NCBI RefSeq assembly: GCF_023184515.1
Contig: NZ_JAAHBP010000001.1
Location: forward strand, 558,001-622,000
Direction of reading: 5' to 3'
Source: Streptomyces sp. D2-8
GTDB lineage: Bacteria > Actinomycetota > Actinomycetes > Streptomycetales > Streptomycetaceae
Length of the DNA stretch: 64,000 nt
The translations under genes and the position numbers were made by a program. Shown here piece after piece: positions 1 to 8,874 of the stretch (position 1 is the stretch's first letter; every line of letters begins with the position of its first letter). The notes beneath the pieces were generated by a model, which was not told the origin of the DNA, ran no database searches, and saw only the letters and a list, made by a program, of their open reading frames with translations.

Positions 1-1
1 G

Positions 2-166
2 GTCCGCGACGAGGGGCACCTCGCGGACCTCCTGGCCGGACGCCGGCCCGTGCCCCGCGAGCAGCGCGGCGGGCGCGGGATCCTGCTGGTCAACCTGATC
101 GCCGACCTGGTGCGGGTGCACCGCGGCGACAGCGGGACGACCGTGCGCTGCTGGTTCGCCTGCTGA
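2..166 (+). CDS. C-terminal end of an RsbA-like anti-sigma regulatory ATPase (partial)
   Basis: Only the last 54 codons are inside the window; the gene runs off the left edge. The reading frame ends in GRGILLVNLIADLVRVHRG, then CWFAC and a stop. This is the typical end of an HATPase_c_2 (SpoIIAB-like) ATP-binding domain: the G-R-G lid glycines, then the LVN-L-DLV helix and a short final strand. Streptomyces anti-sigma factors of the RsbA/MEDS type end this way. The partner sigma factor and N-terminal domain cannot be seen. It converges on the next gene with a 14-base gap. The ATPase call is fairly safe; RsbA rather than another SpoIIAB-like kinase is inference. Confidence 0.6.
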   Translation, partial: VRDEGHLADLLAGRRPVPREQRGGRGILLVNLIADLVRVHRGDSGTTVRCWFAC

Positions 167-180
167 CCGGCGCCTGACGC

Positions 181-1218
181 TCAGGTGCCCAGCGGGTCCA
201 GCGCCAGCGGCGCGATCCTGCCCTCCAGCATCGCCCCGAGACCCTGCACGGCACACACGTCCGGGCGCTCGGCGATGTGCACCGGCATGCCGGTCGCCTG
301 CCGCAGCATCTGGTCCAGGCCCGGCAGCAGGGCACTGCCGCCGACCATCATGATCCCGCGGTCGGCGAGGTCGGCGACCAGGTCGGGCGGGCAGTCCCGC
401 AGCACCTTGCCGATGCCGTCGAGGATCGCGGTGAGCGGCGCCTGGATGGCGTCCCGTACGGCCGCGGTGTCGACCTGGACGGAGCGGGCCAGGCCCGTGG
501 CGACGTCCCGGCCGTGGATCTCCGTGGAGGCCGGGCCCTGCGCGGTGAGGCCGTTGCCGGACAGGGCCAGCTGCAACGGCCGGACCGACTGGCTCGGCAG
601 CATCAGCTCGTGCTCGTGGCGCAGGTGCTGCACGATCGCGTGATCGACGGCCTCGCCGCCCACCGCCATGCGCTCGGCGGTGACGATCGAGCCGAGGGAC
701 AGCACGGCCACCTGCGTGGCCGCCGCACCGCACACCATGATCATCGTGGCTTCGGGCTGCTCCACGGGCAGCCCGCAGCCGACGGCCGCGGCGATGAGCG
801 TGTCGACCAGTTCCACGCGGCGCACCCCCAGGCCGACGAGGGTCTCGATCGCGGCACGCTGGGCCAGCGGGTCGGCGTCGTGCGGGATGCAGGCCGCGGC
901 GCGCAGGATCGGCTTGCGGCGCAGACTGCGGCGCATCTTGTCGCCGAGCAGGTGCCGCAGCATGCGCTGCGCCATCTCGATGTCGACGACGGTGCCGCCG
1001 GAGACCGGCCGTACCACCCGGATGTAGTGCGGGGTGCGGCCGGTCATCTTCTCGGCGAGCTCGCCGACCGCGATCAGCGCGCCGGTACGGGTGTTCACGG
1101 CGGCGGCGGACGGTTGGTCGACGACGAGCCCGGCGCCCTTGACGTAGACGCGTGTGCGGGCCGCCCCCAGGTCGACGGCGAAATGGCAGCGGCGCAGCTG
1201 CTCCAGACTGGCGGTCAT
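181..1218 (-). CDS. mbl: MreB/Mbl-like actin-family protein
   Basis: A 345-residue actin-fold protein. Near the N terminus it has the phosphate-1 loop (AVDLGAARTRVYVKG) and the VVDQPSAAAVN strand typical of MreB. Near the C terminus, GIMMVGGSALLPGLDQML is the phosphate-2/adenosine region. MreB-family proteins form membrane-associated filaments; in Streptomyces they work in the sporulation wall rather than lateral elongation. It is as long as MreB, but the phosphate loop is degenerate (AART in place of the usual ANT), as in the second, Mbl-type Streptomyces paralogue. I chose the ATG at 1218 because GGGAGG lies 7 bases upstream; an in-frame start 7 codons earlier has no ribosome site. There is no mreC/D neighbour, unlike the main mre operon. 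Confidence 0.85.
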   Translation of the reverse strand: MTASLEQLRRCHFAVDLGAARTRVYVKGAGLVVDQPSAAAVNTRTGALIAVGELAEKMTGRTPHYIRVVRPVSGGTVVDIEMAQRMLRHLLGDKMRRSLRRKPILRAAACIPHDADPLAQRAAIETLVGLGVRRVELVDTLIAAAVGCGLPVEQPEATMIMVCGAAATQVAVLSLGSIVTAERMAVGGEAVDHAIVQHLRHEHELMLPSQSVRPLQLALSGNGLTAQGPASTEIHGRDVATGLARSVQVDTAAVRDAIQAPLTAILDGIGKVLRDCPPDLVADLADRGIMMVGGSALLPGLDQMLRQATGMPVHIAERPDVCAVQGLGAMLEGRIAPLALDPLGT

Positions 1219-1252
1219 GGCAGGTCCTCCCGAGAGCACAGACCGTGGGGGG

Positions 1253-1302
1253 CCGCCAGGTGGCGGGCCTCGCAGACGTGGGTCCGCCGGGTGGCGGGCC
1301 TC
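1253..1302. repeat. Two 19-bp direct repeats upstream of the Mbl gene
   Basis: CCGCC(A/G)GGTGGCGGGCCTC occurs at 1253-1271 and 1284-1302, one mismatch apart and on a 31-base period. It lies in the leader of the Mbl gene. Each copy contains a small inverted repeat (GCC-N4-GGC). A regulatory role is possible but unproven; in GC-rich DNA such repeats also arise by chance. Confidence 0.35.
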
Positions 1303-1387
1303 CTTCGCATCGTGCGCGGGAGCGGGCCGGGGCGCCTTTCGTGGGGGGCCGGGCGGGGTGCCGCCGAACGGGGGGTTCGACGTTCCG

Positions 1388-4300
1388 TCACAGGGAGTGC
1401 GCGGCCTCCAGCAGGGGCGCGAGGGAGGTCACGGTGGTCTCGCAGCCGGCCTCGCGCAGCTGCCGGTCGGTGGTGGTGTTCCGGGCGAGGCCGACGAAGC
1501 GCAGCCCGGCCCGCTGGGCGGCGGCGAGCTCGGCGACCGTGGAACCGATCACCAGGCCCGTCGCTGCGGACCCGTCACAGGCCTCCAGTGCACGCAGCAT
1601 GCAGTCCGGGTGCGGGGTGAGCAGAGAGAGGTCCTCGGCGCGTCCGTGGACGCCGGCCAGGGGCAGGTTTCCGTAGGGCCGCAGATAGCGGGGTACGGCC
1701 TCGGCGCAGACGTCCGTGATCACACCGACGCGGCGGCCGGAGGCATGCAGGGTACGAATCAGGGGCGCGGAGTTGTGCGTCGCCGGCGCGTGCGGCACCG
1801 CCAGGAGTTCGAGCTCGTCCAGACGCTCCCGCAGCAGCGGCCCGAGCGGGTCCTGCGCGAACGCCCGGAGCACGTCCAGCGGATGGGCGAACGTCTCCCG
1901 CACCGCGCCGGGCAGGGCGTGCCGCGGGTCGCGGTGCTCGTCGACGAGGGCGAGCAGGTCGCGCACGGCCTCGCGTGCGGTGCTCGCCGAGAACAGGCGG
2001 GCCATCGGGCCGTCGAAGCCGAGCAGCACGGTCTCGGCCTCGCCGAGGAGCCGCGGCAGCGGGCGCTGCGCGGGAGCGGTCCCCTGTGGTCCGGGCAGGG
2101 CCGCCCCCTCGGGGCCGAGCTGCACCGACGCCGTCACCGACAGCCCGGGCACCGGCCAGTGGCGCAGCCCGGCGTTGACCGCGCGCTGGGCGGCACCGGC
2201 CCGGCGCAGCGGATGCCGGCGGGTGATACGGGCGGCCTCCTCCAGCAGATGACCGAGCAGCGGCTCGGACACCCGGCCGACGTCGGCACGCACGAAGGCG
2301 ACCGGGTCCTCCACGTGCCAGGACAGCTCGACCGCGGCGGCGAAGGCGGCCTTGCCGGAACTCGGCAGGGAGACCCGGTGGTGGGCCTGGTGCGTGGTCA
2401 GGTCCACCTCGTAGTACGTCACGAGCCGCGGCGTCCCCTCGCCGTGCGGCCGGGCGGGGTTGAGGAGGATCAGCGGGCCGTCGGGCCGGGTGTGGACGAC
2501 GGCCGTGCGGCCCGGTGCCGGTATGCCGAGCCGGCGCAGGTCGCGTGTGATGAAGGGGCCCTGCACCAGGTCACGGGCCTCGGGTTCGGGGGTCGTGGCG
2601 GGAGACAGCGGGCAGTACCAGGCGACGGGCGGGGTGTCCGTGGCGCCGTCCTGGTAGAGGGGCTGGAAGCGCTGGGGGCCCTGGGCGGCCGAGCTGGCGG
2701 CGAACTGCTCGTAGACGGCCGGGGAGACGATCACCTGGATGTCGGCGGGCACGGGCGGTGGCTCGGGGGGCGGCGCGGGCCGGTCCCAGAACGTGACGGT
2801 CAGGGGCGGCGGGTCCACGAGCCCGGTGAGGACCTCGGGCAGGCCGCGCAGCACGGCGACCAGGACGGGGAGGAGGTAGGTGCCGGGTTCGGTGTGGACC
2901 TCGTAGCCGCTGCCGCGGACGCGTACGTCGAACCGGTGGGGGGCGAGCGCGCCGCGGGAGAGCATCTCGTGCACCGCGTACTCGAGGGTGATGCGGGCCT
3001 CGGGGTGGCCGGTGAGGTCGTCGGCCTCGAAGAGGATCGTGGGGGCGGAGGCCTCCGGCCCGGACCGCAGATCCGCCCTGAGGGCGCGCAGCCGGTCCCG
3101 GGTGGCCGCGGCGGCGGGGCCCGGGACGCCGTCGAGGGGGTCGCCGTACCAGAGGCCGAGGGCGCGCCGGGGGTCGGCGGGGTCACCCGCGAGGAGCCGC
3201 TCGCAGTGCAGCACGTCGACGTACACGTCGGGTACGTGCAGGGCGTACGAGTGGGAGAGGGCGACGAGGCCGCCGTCCGGCAGTACCTGCCGGACCTCCG
3301 CCGCCAGGGCGTCGAGGCGCTGGGCGGCCTCGCTCTCCGGCAGGGGTTCCTCCCACAGCCCGCGGGCCAGTTCGGAGTGGGGCACGCGCACGCCGTGCCG
3401 GAGGAGCAGCATGCACAGCAGCGCCTGGGCCTTCGGGGAGGGCGGTTCCACGGGCTCCGTGCCCGCGCTGATGCGCAGGGGACCGAGCAGGGTGAAGGAG
3501 CGCGGCGGTGGCCACTCGGCGGGCAGGCGGGCGGCGTAGGCGGCGGCTTCGGGCAGTTCGTGCCGGTCGATCAGATCGAGCAGTTCCCGGTGCTCGGCGG
3601 GCACCTGGGCGCCGGCGGCCAACTGCTTGAGCAGCCACCGGAACTCCGCGACGTCCGCCTCGGGGGCCTTGTCCCGGGACTCCTCGCCCAGGGTGATGCG
3701 GCTGAGCAGCACCGTGCCGTCGGGGCGCAGCAGCAGACCGGCCGGCCCGCGCTCCCCGCGCACCAGGCCGCGCGCGTGCAGGGCCTCCATCCCTGCCATG
3801 CCCTGGCACACCAGGCGGGCGAAGGCCGGGAAGGTGATGCCCGAGAGCACTTCGGAGACCGTCAGGCCGTCCACGAACTCCGTCACCAGGTAGGGCGCGT
3901 CGCCCTCCACCCCGAAGTCGAGCACCTTCACCACATGCGGATCGTCGATCCCGGCCAGCGCCCGCGCCTGGCTCAGGAACCGTTCCTGCGGGGCGGGCTG
4001 CTCACGGTACCGGCGCACGATCACCTGCCGGTCGGTGCGGACGTCCACGGCCCGGGACACGCGCCCTTCCCAGTCGCGCCGCCCGGTCAGCCGGTACCGC
4101 CCCGCGAACAGCACCTCCCCGCCCAGCCGCCGCACGGTCTCCTCGCTGACCGTCGCGAACGCCGGGCCCGCCTCGCCCCGGCCGCCGTCCGTCTCGGCCC
4201 GGAACTCCCCGGCCGCGAGCCCCGCGCGCTCGTCGATCAGGCCCCCGACCTGTTCGAGGAACTCCCGTGTCCGGCCGCGGGCCGTGCGGGGGAGGGAGCG

Positions 4301-5656
4301 CAGCAGCAACTCCCGTACGCCGGGCCGGAACTCGTAGGAGCCGGGCGGGCCGGGGGCGGAGGTGAGCATGCCGCTGAGGATCACCTCGGCCAGGTGCTGG
4401 GGGCGTGGGTCGCGTTCCAGGGTCCGCTGGACGAGGCGCATCACCGGGACCGAGGGGACCGCCAGCGCGAGGTGCCCGGCGAGGCGGAAGGCCTCCGGGG
4501 AGGCGGTGGCGCGAAAGCGCAGGACCAGGTCCTCGGGGGAGGAGGTGGTGATGTCGGGGGTGGGCTCGGCGGGGGGCGCGGGAACGGGCGGCAGCCAGGC
4601 CACCGCGCCGGGTGTCCGGGCACCGCCCGGGTCGGCGAGCAGGGTCGCCCAGTGCGCGAGCCAGGGGGCGCCCGGTTCCAGGACCGGCAGCGGGACGGCC
4701 CCCTCCGGGGGCGGTGACGCGTCGTACGGGGTGAACGCGAGGGTCGCCGTGGGGGCCGCGGTGGCCGGTGACGTCAGCAGGCCGGGCTCGGCGGGCAACG
4801 CCGTGGTGGACCACAGGTGTTCGGGGAGGGGCTGGACCACGGCGAGCGGCATGTGGTGGGCCCAGTGCCGCAGGGTGCGGTACCAGCGGTCGCCCGCCTC
4901 GCCCGGGCGCCACTGCGGTCCCATGCAGTCGCTGACGACGAGGGTGACCGTGCGGCCGTCGTCGAGGACGGGGACATGGCGGGCCCGGCCGTCGGGCGTG
5001 GCCGGGTGCAGGGTGACCGTGCGGAAGATGCCCGACTGGGCGAGCGCCGTGTGCAGTTCGCTCACCAGGGGGTGCCAGACCGGCATGGTGGGGCCGGTGT
5101 CGTGCACGAGGTTCAGGCGCAGCCAGCGGTCGGGTGCCGGGCGCAGCACGGGGAACCACACGTCCGGGTGGGCGCCGAGCCGGGCGATCCGGTCGGCCGT
5201 CGCGCGCTCGTCCAGCAGGCGCAGATGCGGGGAGGGCACCTTGCGCTGCAGCGGACGCAGGGCGCGCTGCAGCGCGAGGGGATGGGGCAGCATCGGCGGC
5301 GCGGGCGCGAGGAGGGGTGATCCGCCGCCGGGGTGGTGGTGCGGGCGGTCCGGGGACCGTGGGGTGGGGAGACGGAGGGGGACTCGGTCGGGGGCGGCCC
5401 GGTCAGGAGGCTCGGCGGTGGGCGGCGGTACGGGGGCGGCGGGGGCCGGCTCCTCGGGGCCGGGAGCCTCCGCGCCGGTGGCGGGAGCTTCGGGAACGAT
5501 CGGCCGGCCGCTCTCGGGCTCCCCGGTCGGCGGCTCCAACTGGCCTGCCACCCACAGCAGTTCGGCGATCTCCCGCGGTGTCGGCGCAGCGCCGGCCGCC
5601 GACAGTGCCGCCGCCAGCCGGCCGACCGGGGACGGCTCGGGACCCTCAGAAGCCAT
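1388..5656 (-). CDS. Composite SAV_2336-type protein: vWA-like, pseudokinase, winged helix/BTAD, degenerate HAD
   Basis: About 1422 residues. Order: a short helical N-terminal domain (1-45, SAV_2336-like); a Pro-rich linker to about 130; a vWA-like region with LVHDTGPTM near residue 186 where a MIDAS D-x-S-x-S is expected; a kinase-like domain (about 515-700) lacking recognisable HRD and DFG motifs (VRG and SRI at those places); an OmpR/SARP-type winged helix with BTAD-like start (about 720-865); a region I cannot assign; and a HAD-like C terminus (about 1225-1422) with GFDGPM, where the first Asp of D-x-D is Gly. Most catalytic signatures are therefore degraded, which suggests a scaffold or sensor. 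The ATG at 5656 overlaps the MoxR stop by 11 bases, so the two are probably coupled. In ternary conflict systems the vWA protein is the MoxR partner. Domain borders are approximate. Confidence 0.8.
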   Translation of the reverse strand: MASEGPEPSPVGRLAAALSAAGAAPTPREIAELLWVAGQLEPPTGEPESGRPIVPEAPATGAEAPGPEEPAPAAPVPPPTAEPPDRAAPDRVPLRLPTPRSPDRPHHHPGGGSPLLAPAPPMLPHPLALQRALRPLQRKVPSPHLRLLDERATADRIARLGAHPDVWFPVLRPAPDRWLRLNLVHDTGPTMPVWHPLVSELHTALAQSGIFRTVTLHPATPDGRARHVPVLDDGRTVTLVVSDCMGPQWRPGEAGDRWYRTLRHWAHHMPLAVVQPLPEHLWSTTALPAEPGLLTSPATAAPTATLAFTPYDASPPPEGAVPLPVLEPGAPWLAHWATLLADPGGARTPGAVAWLPPVPAPPAEPTPDITTSSPEDLVLRFRATASPEAFRLAGHLALAVPSVPVMRLVQRTLERDPRPQHLAEVILSGMLTSAPGPPGSYEFRPGVRELLLRSLPRTARGRTREFLEQVGGLIDERAGLAAGEFRAETDGGRGEAGPAFATVSEETVRRLGGEVLFAGRYRLTGRRDWEGRVSRAVDVRTDRQVIVRRYREQPAPQERFLSQARALAGIDDPHVVKVLDFGVEGDAPYLVTEFVDGLTVSEVLSGITFPAFARLVCQGMAGMEALHARGLVRGERGPAGLLLRPDGTVLLSRITLGEESRDKAPEADVAEFRWLLKQLAAGAQVPAEHRELLDLIDRHELPEAAAYAARLPAEWPPPRSFTLLGPLRISAGTEPVEPPSPKAQALLCMLLLRHGVRVPHSELARGLWEEPLPESEAAQRLDALAAEVRQVLPDGGLVALSHSYALHVPDVYVDVLHCERLLAGDPADPRRALGLWYGDPLDGVPGPAAAATRDRLRALRADLRSGPEASAPTILFEADDLTGHPEARITLEYAVHEMLSRGALAPHRFDVRVRGSGYEVHTEPGTYLLPVLVAVLRGLPEVLTGLVDPPPLTVTFWDRPAPPPEPPPVPADIQVIVSPAVYEQFAASSAAQGPQRFQPLYQDGATDTPPVAWYCPLSPATTPEPEARDLVQGPFITRDLRRLGIPAPGRTAVVHTRPDGPLILLNPARPHGEGTPRLVTYYEVDLTTHQAHHRVSLPSSGKAAFAAAVELSWHVEDPVAFVRADVGRVSEPLLGHLLEEAARITRRHPLRRAGAAQRAVNAGLRHWPVPGLSVTASVQLGPEGAALPGPQGTAPAQRPLPRLLGEAETVLLGFDGPMARLFSASTAREAVRDLLALVDEHRDPRHALPGAVRETFAHPLDVLRAFAQDPLGPLLRERLDELELLAVPHAPATHNSAPLIRTLHASGRRVGVITDVCAEAVPRYLRPYGNLPLAGVHGRAEDLSLLTPHPDCMLRALEACDGSAATGLVIGSTVAELAAAQRAGLRFVGLARNTTTDRQLREAGCETTVTSLAPLLEAAHSL

Positions 5657-6653
5657 CGCCGTCGGCCGTCGCACTGAGGTACGGCATCAGCTGCTCGGCG
5701 AGGTCGTCGCGGGACTCGGCGTCCAGGCCCGCCACTCCCGTGAGGTAGAGGGCGTTCAGCAGCTGGTCGGTGGCCAGTTCGCCGCCGGAGGCCCGCTCCA
5801 GGAAGCGGTTGATCAGGCGGTCCGCGTCGCCGCTCGGTGTGTCGAGGTGGGCCCGGACGATGCGGGTGAGCTGGTCCCGGCCGGGGCGGCGCAGCTTCAG
5901 CCGGACGCAGCGGCGCAGGAAGGCCGGCGGGAACTCACGCTCCCCGTTGCTGGTCAGCACGACGAACGGAAAGGCGCGGCAGCGGACCCGGCCGCGCCGC
6001 ACGGTGACCGGGGTGTCCGTCCCGTCGGCGAGGACCTCGGCCGCGCCGTCGCCGGAGTGCCGGGCGGCACGGACCAGTTCGGGGATCTCGTACTGGCCCT
6101 CCTCCAGGACGTTCAGCAGGTCGTTCGGCAGGTCGAGGTCGCTCTTGTCGATCTCGTCGACGAGCAGCGCGCGGGGCCGGCCGTAGGGCAGCAGGGCCGT
6201 GCCGAGCGGGCCGAGGCGCAGGTGGTCCTCGACACCGCCCGGCTTGTCCTGCCCCTCCCGGGCCGCGTACAGCCGGGACAGCGGGTCGTACTGGTAGAGG
6301 CCGTCGGCCAGCGAACTGCGGCTGGTGATGTTCCAGCGCAGCACCGGGCCGAGCCGCAGCTCACGCGCCACCGCGTAGGCGAGGGACGACTTGCCGGTGC
6401 CGGGCGGGCCGGTGACGAGCAGGGGGCGGCGCAGGCACAGCGCGGCGTTGACGAGCCGGACGCTCTCCTCGGTGGCGACATACGACTTCGCCCGGTGCAC
6501 ACGGTCGGGGGAGACGGCCGTCACGTCGTCACCGTCGTGCGGCGGCGGCAGGGCGGGCCCGCCGTCGAAGGCACGCCAGGGCGGCGGGGCGGGCAGGTCG
6601 TCGATGCCGTCGTGCGGCTCGTTGCGGCCGGTGTAGACGGACCAGTGCGGCAT
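5646..6653 (-). CDS. MoxR-type AAA+ ATPase
   Basis: A 335-residue AAA+ protein. Walker A is GPPGTGKSSLAYAVA; Walker B is ALLVDEIDKSDLDLPNDLL; then comes the MoxR-type LLNVLEEGQYEIPEL segment. Sensor 1 is FVVLTSNGEREFPPAFLRR, containing the arginine finger region. MoxR ATPases remodel client proteins, usually together with a vWA-domain protein. Here it sits between a trypsin-VMAP-C gene (65 bases upstream) and the vWA-like composite gene (overlapping downstream). This is the order expected for a vWA-MoxR-VMAP ternary system, where ATP hydrolysis is thought to license the effector. All key ATPase residues look intact, in contrast to its composite partner. Confidence 0.92.
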   Translation of the reverse strand: MPHWSVYTGRNEPHDGIDDLPAPPPWRAFDGGPALPPPHDGDDVTAVSPDRVHRAKSYVATEESVRLVNAALCLRRPLLVTGPPGTGKSSLAYAVARELRLGPVLRWNITSRSSLADGLYQYDPLSRLYAAREGQDKPGGVEDHLRLGPLGTALLPYGRPRALLVDEIDKSDLDLPNDLLNVLEEGQYEIPELVRAARHSGDGAAEVLADGTDTPVTVRRGRVRCRAFPFVVLTSNGEREFPPAFLRRCVRLKLRRPGRDQLTRIVRAHLDTPSGDADRLINRFLERASGGELATDQLLNALYLTGVAGLDAESRDDLAEQLMPYLSATADGDGF

Positions 6654-6717
6654 GGGGAGTGGTCTCCGCTCTCCGTTTTCGTGCGGGTGTCTCTCAGGCG
6701 CGTCGCGGGCGGGTGGG

Positions 6718-8442
6718 TCAGGCCACCGGCGACCTCGCGTGCGCGGCGGCGACGGCGTGCGGGTCGGTGAAGACCCGCGGGTCGTCCCAGAGCAGCTGGA
6801 TGCCGCGGGCCCAGTGGTCCTCCTCCGCGAGCGCCTCCTCGCGCAGGGCGAGGACGTGGCGCGGGAGTTCGGCGGGCGGTACGGCCATGACGTGGGTGTC
6901 GAGCGCGTCGAGGAACGCCTTTCCGGTGCAGCCGTCCGCTCCGGCGCACTCCTCCTGCCCGGAGCCGCAGCCGCCCCGCGACCACACGATCAGCGGGGCC
7001 GGCGCGGCGAGCGAGGTGTCGAAGTGCCGCCGGGTGCGGGCGGTGGCCGGGGCGGTGCCGAACCCGGCGAGGCAGGCGTCGTGCTGCCGCAGCCGCAACC
7101 GCAGCCGCCCGGGCTCCTCCGGCCCGCCGCACTCCACCCGGTGCATCCGCGCGCCCGGCCAGGAGTCGAGGCGCTTCCACGCCCGGGTCAGCACGTGTCG
7201 GGTGCTGGCCTTGCGGCGGGCGTGGTCGGTGACGACCAGCGGGTAGACGCAGCCGAGCGGCGTGTCGTCGTCCGGGGCGCTCTCCCAGCGGTCGACCGGC
7301 CAGTCCAGCCAGTCACGGGGCAGCGCGAACGCGACCAACTCGTCCGCGCCGGGCGTCAGATACCGGAAGGCCGCCTCGATCCCCTCCTGCACGTACGCGT
7401 GCAGCCGGTGCTGCTCGACCGTGCCGGAGTCGACCGGGTGCCGCCGCCCCTCGCTGTACGCGGACACCTCCACGCGGACCAGGTCGTCGCCCGCTCCGCT
7501 GTGCCCGAGCTCGACGAGGATCGGCGACCAGTCGGGCGCCGACGGCTCCACGGCCGGGGGGTGCAGCAGGTCCTGAATCCGGTCGGCGAACCGGGCGACG
7601 GTCCGCGCGGCGCCCGGGCCGTCGAGTTCGCACAGCACGAACAGGGCCGCCGACCACAGCGAGTCGAACCCCTCCTCGGGCGGCGGGGGATCGAACGGGT
7701 CGGCCGCCGCCGTGTACAGCCGCACCGGGTCGCAGTCGACGCCCGCGCGGGCCGCCTTCTCGACCAGGGCGCGTAGCCGGGCCCGGTCGGCGGTGGTGTG
7801 GTCGGAGGTGGGGACCAGGCTCTGCAGGTCCGGCCAGTAGCGGGCCATGACCTGGGTGGGCATCATCCGGCCGGTGCGGACCTCCCCGCTGCCGGCGTCC
7901 GCCGTGACCATGCCGACGACCTCGCCGGTGTCGGCCAACGTGACGGCGGCCCCGCTGAAGCCGGGGGCCAGGGGCTGGCCGCCCTGGTGCCAGGCCTCCA
8001 GCTGGAGCCACTCCCGTCTGATCAACTGCGGTGCGGTGACACGGCATTCGGCGAGGGTGCCCTCGTCGAAGCCGTCCGGGAAGCCGTAGACGACGAGCTT
8101 GCGGGCCGTCGGGCCGTGCGCCGCGTCGACCGGGGCCAGCGCGGCCGGGGCGATCGGCATCTCCCGGTCCAGCTCCAGCACGGCCAGGTCGCCGGGGTCG
8201 GTGACGCCGCCGCTCCAGCCGCCGTGCGCGACGACCCGGGCGGGTACGGCCGGGGTGCCGGGCCGCTCCGTGAAGGTCACGGCCAGGTCCTCGCCGTCGC
8301 CGACGACATGAGCGCACGTCAGCACCGTGCTCGGGGTGAGAAGGAAACCCGCTCCGGCCACCCGGCCCCGTAACTCGATCCGGGCGTGCCACTCGGCGCT
8401 GTGCGGAGCGCTCGCCGGTGTGCTGTCCACGGCGCTGTTCAT
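6718..8442 (-). CDS. Trypsin-like serine protease with C-terminal VMAP-C domain
   Basis: 574 residues. The N-terminal 200 form a chymotrypsin-fold protease: the His motif VLTCAHVVG, the Asp motif GDLAVLELD and the Ser motif PGFSGAAV followed by GEVVGMVTA, so the triad looks complete. There is no signal peptide, so it should act inside the cell. The C-terminal half (about 300-574) has the Trp- and Arg-rich pattern of vWA-MoxR-associated protein C domains (FALPRDWLDWPVDRWE; HWARGIQLLWDDPRVF). Its start overlaps the Trypco1 stop in an ATGA. In such systems the peptidase is the likely effector, held in check until the MoxR/vWA pair is triggered; that role is inferred from family knowledge. Confidence 0.88.
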   Translation of the reverse strand: MNSAVDSTPASAPHSAEWHARIELRGRVAGAGFLLTPSTVLTCAHVVGDGEDLAVTFTERPGTPAVPARVVAHGGWSGGVTDPGDLAVLELDREMPIAPAALAPVDAAHGPTARKLVVYGFPDGFDEGTLAECRVTAPQLIRREWLQLEAWHQGGQPLAPGFSGAAVTLADTGEVVGMVTADAGSGEVRTGRMMPTQVMARYWPDLQSLVPTSDHTTADRARLRALVEKAARAGVDCDPVRLYTAAADPFDPPPPEEGFDSLWSAALFVLCELDGPGAARTVARFADRIQDLLHPPAVEPSAPDWSPILVELGHSGAGDDLVRVEVSAYSEGRRHPVDSGTVEQHRLHAYVQEGIEAAFRYLTPGADELVAFALPRDWLDWPVDRWESAPDDDTPLGCVYPLVVTDHARRKASTRHVLTRAWKRLDSWPGARMHRVECGGPEEPGRLRLRLRQHDACLAGFGTAPATARTRRHFDTSLAAPAPLIVWSRGGCGSGQEECAGADGCTGKAFLDALDTHVMAVPPAELPRHVLALREEALAEEDHWARGIQLLWDDPRVFTDPHAVAAAHARSPVA

Positions 8443-8831
8443 GAGGCGGCGCCGGCCTCCGGCGAGGACGGGGCCTCCGGCGAGGACGGGGACCAGGTCA
8501 GTTTGACCACCAGATGGCCCTCGGCGGTGCCCTTGGCGATGAACGCGCCCGTCTCGGCGGCCAGTTTCACCCCGAACTCGATCTCCACCCCGTCGGGCCT
8601 CAGCGAGCCGTCCCGGAAGACGCGCAGCGCGGACTCGGCCGCCGCCCGCACGCCGTCCAGGGCACCCTCGAAGGTGCGGGCCGCCTGGACCGTACCGTCG
8701 CCGCGGGCGACCAGGCGGGAGCCGGACCGCTCCTCCACCGCCTCGACCGCGACCACGGCACCGTCACCGGTTCTGAACTCGACCAACCCGTCCACGGAAC
8801 CCCCGTCGTTCGTTGCGTTGGGCATTCCCAT
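8439..8831 (-). CDS. Trypsin-co-occurring domain (Trypco1, CU044_2847-type) small protein
   Basis: About 130 residues, one small alpha/beta domain: VEFRTGDGAVVAVE at the start and a C-terminal FGVKLAAETGAFIAKGTAEG hairpin followed by VVKLTW. This is the Trypco1 pattern, a domain known almost only from genes next to trypsin-like proteases in NTPase conflict systems. It overlaps the protease gene by ATGA, so the two should be made in fixed ratio. The start is uncertain: 8858, 8831 and 8825 are possible in-frame starts and none has a good ribosome site; 8831 is a compromise. It is the first gene of the four-gene unit, 43 bases behind the carboxyltransferase gene. Confidence 0.75.
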   Translation of the reverse strand: MGMPNATNDGGSVDGLVEFRTGDGAVVAVEAVEERSGSRLVARGDGTVQAARTFEGALDGVRAAAESALRVFRDGSLRPDGVEIEFGVKLAAETGAFIAKGTAEGHLVVKLTWSPSSPEAPSSPEAGAAS

Positions 8832-8874
8832 TGTGACGGAAGGTACTTGATGACGCATCGGGCATTCACCCGGG

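Noticed and set aside
1154..4717. A plus-strand open frame of more than 1000 codons
   Set aside because: It lies antisense to the composite protein gene; its product is a Gly/Arg/Gln-rich shadow without domains, as expected opposite GC-rich coding sequence.
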